DNA of 16,553 nt from positions 1 to 16,553 of the forward strand of contig NZ_JZWV01000352.1 of the NCBI RefSeq assembly GCF_000966975.1, given 5' to 3'. The notes under the pieces were generated by a model. That model worked only from the letters and a program-made list of their open reading frames with translations, searched no databases and was not told the DNA's origin. Source of the DNA: Streptomyces katrae (GTDB taxonomy: Bacteria; Actinomycetota; Actinomycetes; Streptomycetales; Streptomycetaceae). This document shows, piece by piece, positions 13,901 through 16,553 of this stretch. The position numbers were made by a program, and so were the translations under genes. Every line of letters begins with the position of its first letter. Positions within the stretch are counted from its first letter, which is position 1.

Positions 13901-15172
13901 CTGAAGTTGTGGGATCCGGCGACCGGGGAGAACCGCAGCTATCAGGGGGAGGGCACGGTGCGCGCGGTGGCGTTCAGTCCCGACGGGCGCACGGTCGCCA
14001 CGGGCAGCGACAACGTCGTGCAGCTGTGGGACGCGGCGACGGGGGTGGCCCTGACCGGCCTGATCGGCCACAACGACAGCGTCTATGACGTGGCGTTCAG
14101 CCCCGGCGGAGCCACGCTCGCCTCCTGCGGCAGCGACCACTCGGTGCGGCTGTGGGACATGACCAGGGGAGTGGTGCGGGCGGCCCAGGTCAGGCACAAG
14201 GGGGCGGTCATGGCGGCGGCGTTCAGCCGTGACGGAAGCCTGCTCGCGACCGTGAGTCTGGACGGGACGATCCGGGTTTCGGATGCGCGTGGCGGCGCGA
14301 TGCGTGCTCCCTGGTCGGTGAACCCCGGCTCGCTGCTGGCCGTGGAGTTCAGCCCGGACGGAGCCACTCTGGCCACGGGCGACATCGAGGGCACGGTGCG
14401 GCTGTGGGACGTGGCCACGGGGAGGAACACCAAGTCCTGGACCGAGCACGAGGACCAGGTGAACGCGGTGGCGTTCAGCCCGGACGGGAGCAGGCTGGCC
14501 ACCGCCGCGGCTGATTCCACCGTGCTCGTGTGGGACCTGCGGGCGGGCAAGCTCCACACGGCGCTGGCAGGCCACAAGGACGCGGTCAACGCGGTGGTCT
14601 TCAGCCGAGACGGCGCCACCCTCGCCACGGGGTCCGGGGACGGGACGGTGGGTCTGTGGGACGCGGACACGGGCGACAACCTCGCCTTTCTGAGGGGTCA
14701 CACACAGCAGGTGAGTTCGGTGGCCTTCAGCCCGGAGGGACGAACCCTCGCCTCTGCGAGTTATGACCGCACGGTGCGCTTGTGGAATGTCGGCTCCCGT
14801 ACCACCCGTGCCACCTTGCTCGGGCACACAGGTGAGGTCACCCGGGTGGTGTTCAGCCCGGACGGCAAGACCGTCGCGAGCGCCGGGATCGAGGCGACGG
14901 CCAGGCTGTGGGACGCCGGGACGGGCAAGCCCTTGGTCACGCTGACCGGGCACAGCGGGGCCGTGTTCGCTCTGGCCTTCAGCCCTGACGGGGGCACGCT
15001 GGTCACCGGAGGCTTCGACAGTGTGACCCGACTGTGGGACACCGTCCTGCCGCGCCCCGACGCCGCGGTCGCGGCCATCTGCAAGGCGGTCAACCGGGAC
15101 CTCACGACGGAGGAACGGACGGCCTACCTGCCGGGCCACTCGGCGACGGACGCGGTGTGCCCCGCCGGCTGA
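10991..15172 (+). CDS. Trypsin-like protease / nSTAND NTPase / transmembrane / 14-blade WD40 protein (1393 aa)
   Basis: Residues 15-215 are a trypsin-like domain with a complete predicted triad: His48 (TCAHVV), Asp96 (EDISVVAL) and Ser172 (GFSGGP). After CPYRGLEPFTADQARWFEGR (225-244), the entry signature of nSTAND1-type ATPases, come Walker A GPSGSGKSS (266-274) and Walker B VLLVIDQFEELF (340-351, Asp345). A helical region to about 690 includes AELIHDALIRDWGTLREW. One membrane segment lies at 691-713 after RRSRRL. Fourteen WD40 repeats cover 771-1350, enough for two seven-bladed propellers; each has the FSPDG...LA...D.T.RLWD pattern, with blades 8 and 9 most divergent. A tail ends in LTTEERTAYLPGH...VCPAG. 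STAND proteins switch on when a sensor domain binds a ligand, and here activation would release the protease. The ATGA overlap with the trypco1-like ORF sets the start. The trigger and the protease target are unknown. Confidence 0.93.
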   Translation: MTPAPDEATGAGGIPSLPRAVAQVLAPDGTVVGVGFLVSERLLVTCAHVVEAAGKGPGDRVEVVFPHAAGPAGGSSAGPLEGEVLDGPWRAPTAEDISVVALSAPPPGVAPLPLGSAAGSRGHHVRSFGFPAQAPPDGHFGFGIAGELLPGTGGTGPHLQLTDANDLTTGFSGGPVLDEVTGLVIGMLTEITGPDVYARGQGIAYVTPTEVLREVVPELAIQEICPYRGLEPFTADQARWFEGRQEAVRHVVASLGRQRRLTLLLGPSGSGKSSLVQAGVLRALAEGALPGSDRWAAVLARPRQDPMAELERAGLPGAATDGLAEAVTRRLAADPGIERVLLVIDQFEELFTVPVAGGPQQHRLPLAQQITTTVGTHPELSVILVMRDDFYPQLAAQAPGLLKAAMPGLLNVPNTLDRGDLHDIIVRPALDVGARFQAGLPEQIVMDVLATDPDGPTTGQVPATVLPLLELTLSQLWQRRQDGYLTHEAYRRIGAVSGSLTLWCDAAVQRLPAGQRPIAQRVLTSLVRPADPSRQAPAVRAQVPLDDLRDLAGDPDAPAGPDGGHRDVDEVIAALTRHRVITTQTAATAEGSGGPPGRPVAELIHDALIRDWGTLREWIDQDHRFQEWLDRTRERRTRWAEQQDPGDLLAGTALAEGLEWSRQRRLPGDISAFLTTSRQRQQAAVRRSRRLNAVLATLLALALLAAGGALWQWRTAVTAREAAQSRQLAAQSSELIGTNPELASLLAVQAYRTHHNAESLAALRNAAALPKHRRLAGHTDSVRAEAFSPDGGTLATVSDDRTLRLWNVAQGTEKAVRTGHTGEVYAVAFASDGRTVATAGADRTVRLWNAENGTFRTVQGETKSTVDSVAFSPDGKTLATAGLDGYVQLWDVRTGAPGRTLSGHGGQVTSVAFSPDGQTLASGGADTEVLLWDVADGRLRRKLSGHKGQVNDVAFSRDGHTLASVGGEGVLKLWDPATGENRSYQGEGTVRAVAFSPDGRTVATGSDNVVQLWDAATGVALTGLIGHNDSVYDVAFSPGGATLASCGSDHSVRLWDMTRGVVRAAQVRHKGAVMAAAFSRDGSLLATVSLDGTIRVSDARGGAMRAPWSVNPGSLLAVEFSPDGATLATGDIEGTVRLWDVATGRNTKSWTEHEDQVNAVAFSPDGSRLATAAADSTVLVWDLRAGKLHTALAGHKDAVNAVVFSRDGATLATGSGDGTVGLWDADTGDNLAFLRGHTQQVSSVAFSPEGRTLASASYDRTVRLWNVGSRTTRATLLGHTGEVTRVVFSPDGKTVASAGIEATARLWDAGTGKPLVTLTGHSGAVFALAFSPDGGTLVTGGFDSVTRLWDTVLPRPDAAVAAICKAVNRDLTTEERTAYLPGHSATDAVCPAG

Positions 15173-15176
15173 TGTT

Positions 15177-15242
15177 CCGCGCGCACCTCGGCGCCGGGCG
15201 ACCGCGGTGTGCCGAACCTGCCCGGGTCGGACAGGCGCGCGG
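15177..15242 (+). terminator. Possible terminator structure after the WD40 gene
   Basis: CCGCGCGC (15177-15184) can pair with GCGCGCGG (15235-15242), and inside that CCGGGC (15194-15199) with GCCCGG (15220-15225). It begins five bases past the stop codon. The large loop makes it uncertain. Confidence 0.35.
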
Positions 15243-15250
15243 TGGAGCTC

Positions 15251-15264
15251 TGTGAGCGCTCACA
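15251..15264. promoter_or_regulatory. LacI-family operator candidate 1 (perfect 14-bp palindrome)
   Basis: TGTGAGCGCTCACA is a perfect palindrome with the central CG pair typical of LacI/GalR sites and equals the core of the symmetric lac operator. It lies 79 bp after the WD40 gene and about 810 bp before the arabinofuranosidase gene. Confidence 0.7.
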
Positions 15265-15501
15265 AATCTGCTCCCAGTGACTGATGCGGAGCGGCGAGAC
15301 GGCATGGCGTGAAGGGCTGTGGCGGATCGTCGCTCGGACCCCCTTCGCCTCCCTGACCTCCAGACTCCGTCCAGGAGTGCGGCCGGCTGGGAGGCTTCGC
15401 GCCCCAGACTCCAACTGCCTTGCCAGCACCTGCTTATGACGCATCGTGCAGGTCGGGGAGGGTCCGCGTGTAAGGCGGAACGGGCTTTCGGTGCACGGGC
15501 C

Positions 15502-15531
15502 TTGACTGCGCTGCGGCGCGGTGGCCATAGT
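15502..15531 (+). promoter_or_regulatory. Candidate promoter upstream of LacI operator 2
   Basis: TTGACT (15502-15507) is followed after 18 bases by CATAGT (15526-15531). A start near 15538 would put the operator at 15577-15592 about 40 bases into the transcript. A second -10-like TAGATT (15573-15578) overlaps the operator but has no clear -35. Confidence 0.35.
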
Positions 15532-15576
15532 GAGGCCCCTGAAGCCGCCATTCCGTGCGCATCGCTCCGGCATAGA

Positions 15577-15592
15577 TTGTTAGCGCTAACAA
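15577..15592. promoter_or_regulatory. LacI-family operator candidate 2 (perfect 16-bp palindrome)
   Basis: TTGTTAGCGCTAACAA is a perfect palindrome. Each half-site differs from candidate 1 by one base (TGTTAGC versus TGTGAGC), so one repressor could bind both. It overlaps a -10-like TAGATT, which fits repression by blocking polymerase. Confidence 0.75.
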
Positions 15593-16073
15593 ATACGGCG
15601 GGAAAAGTCACTCCACCTCCGTTCGGCGAAGGAGTTCGTCCATGACTGCGTGATCTTGGCCGAGCCGCGCCCGGGAGCGCTGCCGAGGGGGAAACGGCAC
15701 CCTGCCCGACACCGGCCGGCTCGGCGGCAGAGCAACGCCCCGCGCCACGGCGCAGAGCACCACCCGCTCCCTGCCCGTCGCCCACGGCCGGCCGCCGCCG
15801 GCCCACCACCCGCGTCCACGACCGGACGACGGGCAGCGGCGAGACCCGCGTCCGCCGGCGGCCCGAACCCGCCCACCGCTGCTTCGCCCCCGGCCCGGGC
15901 GGGGGAGTGCCGAGCGGAACCCCCGACCACGACGCCGACGGACCCGGAGCACGGGCCGCGCTCCGGCGGCCGTGCCGACGCCGGGGTCGACCCCGCCTCC
16001 CGGACCCGGGACACCCCCTGGACCGCCACCGCCCCCCGGGGCTGAAGACCGACCACCCGTGAAGGAGAACCAC

Positions 16074-16553
16074 ATGACCGGACCATGGCCCCGCAAAGGC
16101 TGGCGCGCGGTGCGCGCGGCCTGTTCCGCCGCCGTGCTCGCCGCCGGCCTGCTCATGACCGCGACCAGCCCCTCGCAGGCCGTCGCCCAGGGCCCCTGTG
16201 ACATCTACGCCGCGGGCGCCACCCCCTGCGTGGCCGCCCACAGCACCACCCGTGCCCTGTACGCGGCCTACAACGGCCCGCTCTACCAGGTGAGGCGCGC
16301 CTCCGACAACGCCGTCAAGGACATCGGCCCGCTGGGCGCCGGAGGTTACGCCGACGCGGCGGCGCAGGACGCGTTCTGCGCCGGCACCAGCTGCGTCATC
16401 ACCACCCTCTACGACCAGACCGGCAAGGGAAACCACCTCACCCAGGCCCCACGGGGCCACTTCCCCGGCCCGGCCGCAGGCGGCAACGACAACCTCGCCA
16501 ACGCCGTGGAGGCGCCGGTCACGCTCGCCGGCCACAAGGCGTACGGCGTCTAC
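16074..16553 (+). CDS. Secreted alpha-L-arabinofuranosidase, GH54/AbfB type, N-terminal part (3' end outside window)
   Basis: ATG 16074 follows GAAGGAG (16061-16067) with a six-base spacer and opens an export signal: MTGPWPRKGWRAVRA, a hydrophobic core (AVLAAGLLMTATS) and a probable cleavage site in SQAVAQ. The mature protein begins GPCDIYAAGATPCVAAHSTT, then RALYAAYNGPLYQVRRASD, CVITTLYDQTGKGNHLTQAP, DNLANAVEAPVTLAGHKAYG. This closely follows the GH54 catalytic domain of fungal AbfB enzymes, including paired Cys positions (CDIY...TPC, FCAGTSC). It removes arabinofuranose side chains from arabinan and arabinoxylan outside the cell. One hundred and sixty codons are visible; any carbohydrate-binding domain would be beyond the window. 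The LacI-type palindromes upstream suggest repression relieved by a sugar. The frame is also open upstream of 16074, but that stretch is Pro/Arg-rich and lacks a start signal. Confidence 0.92.
   Translation, partial: MTGPWPRKGWRAVRAACSAAVLAAGLLMTATSPSQAVAQGPCDIYAAGATPCVAAHSTTRALYAAYNGPLYQVRRASDNAVKDIGPLGAGGYADAAAQDAFCAGTSCVITTLYDQTGKGNHLTQAPRGHFPGPAAGGNDNLANAVEAPVTLAGHKAYGVY

Larger units (their letters stand above)
15265..16073 (+). other. Long regulatory region and leader before the arabinofuranosidase gene
   Basis: No gene is supported. It contains a candidate promoter, LacI operator candidate 2, a minimal ORF ATG-ACT-GCG-TGA at 15642-15653 with a good ribosome site (GGCGAAGGAG), and about 420 bases of strongly C-rich plus-strand sequence up to the gene. 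A 131-codon frame (15650-16045) is nearly all Pro, Arg and Ala and is judged a composition artefact. If transcription starts near operator 2, the leader is close to 480 nt. Confidence 0.5.

Noticed and set aside
13220..15139. 639-codon minus-strand frame opposite the WD40 region
   Set aside because: It has apparent repeats only because it mirrors the WD40 blades on the other strand.
15251..15264. Operator palindrome as a terminator for the WD40 gene
   Set aside because: It could form a stem, but the perfect LacI-type symmetry and the matching second site at 15577 favour an operator.
15650..16045. 131-codon frame in the leader before the arabinofuranosidase gene
   Set aside because: Nearly all Pro, Arg, Ala and Gly, no domain, and a GTG start fused to the TGA of another minimal ORF; explained by the C-rich composition.

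Overview
The window is high-GC DNA with strongly G/C-biased third codon positions, GTG and TTG starts, and protein families typical of Streptomyces or a close actinomycete. No tRNA, rRNA, transposase, integrase or CRISPR array was seen.

Layout. (1) Bases 1-1010: the 3' part of a LysR-type regulator, then a small 4-oxalocrotonate-tautomerase-like gene, with a T-N11-A palindrome across the regulator stop codon. (2) 1139-1957 (-): an orphan glutamate/amino-acid ABC-type binding lipoprotein, separated from the convergent tautomerase by a hairpin. (3) 2432-4210: a divergent pair, a WYL-family regulator (-) broken by an in-frame TAG and an F420-dependent-NADP-oxidoreductase-like protein (+), with a nested inverted-repeat operator candidate between them. 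(4) 4565-10280 (-): a compact operon, transcribed in the order 49-codon small ORF, ABC exporter (permease fused to ATPase), 39-codon small ORF, tandem Nudix protein, and a 791-aa fusion of methyltransferase, Nudix and PIMT/FxLD-type methyltransferase. Three of the junctions are tightly coupled (two ATGA overlaps and one Shine-Dalgarno that overlaps a stop). (5) 10842-15172 (+): a 50-codon trypco1-like peptide whose stop overlaps the start of a 1393-aa trypsin-like protease / nSTAND-type NTPase / transmembrane segment / 14-blade WD40 protein. (6) 15173-16553: a 900-bp regulatory stretch with two perfect LacI-type palindromes, then the start of a secreted GH54-type alpha-L-arabinofuranosidase that runs off the window.

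How the parts may work together. Region 4 looks like a small biosynthesis or modification and export operon. It has two methyltransferase domains (one of the kind that acts on aspartate in peptide maturation), three Nudix domains, an exporter and two candidate peptides, but no lanthionine synthetase, cyclase or ATP-grasp enzyme. Region 5 has the architecture of predicted bacterial NLR-like conflict systems: WD40 sensor, STAND switch and protease effector in one chain. Regions 4 and 5 are head to head and share a roughly 560-bp spacer that contains a 28-bp piece of the WD40 coding sequence. Region 6 is a conventional sugar-controlled hydrolase.
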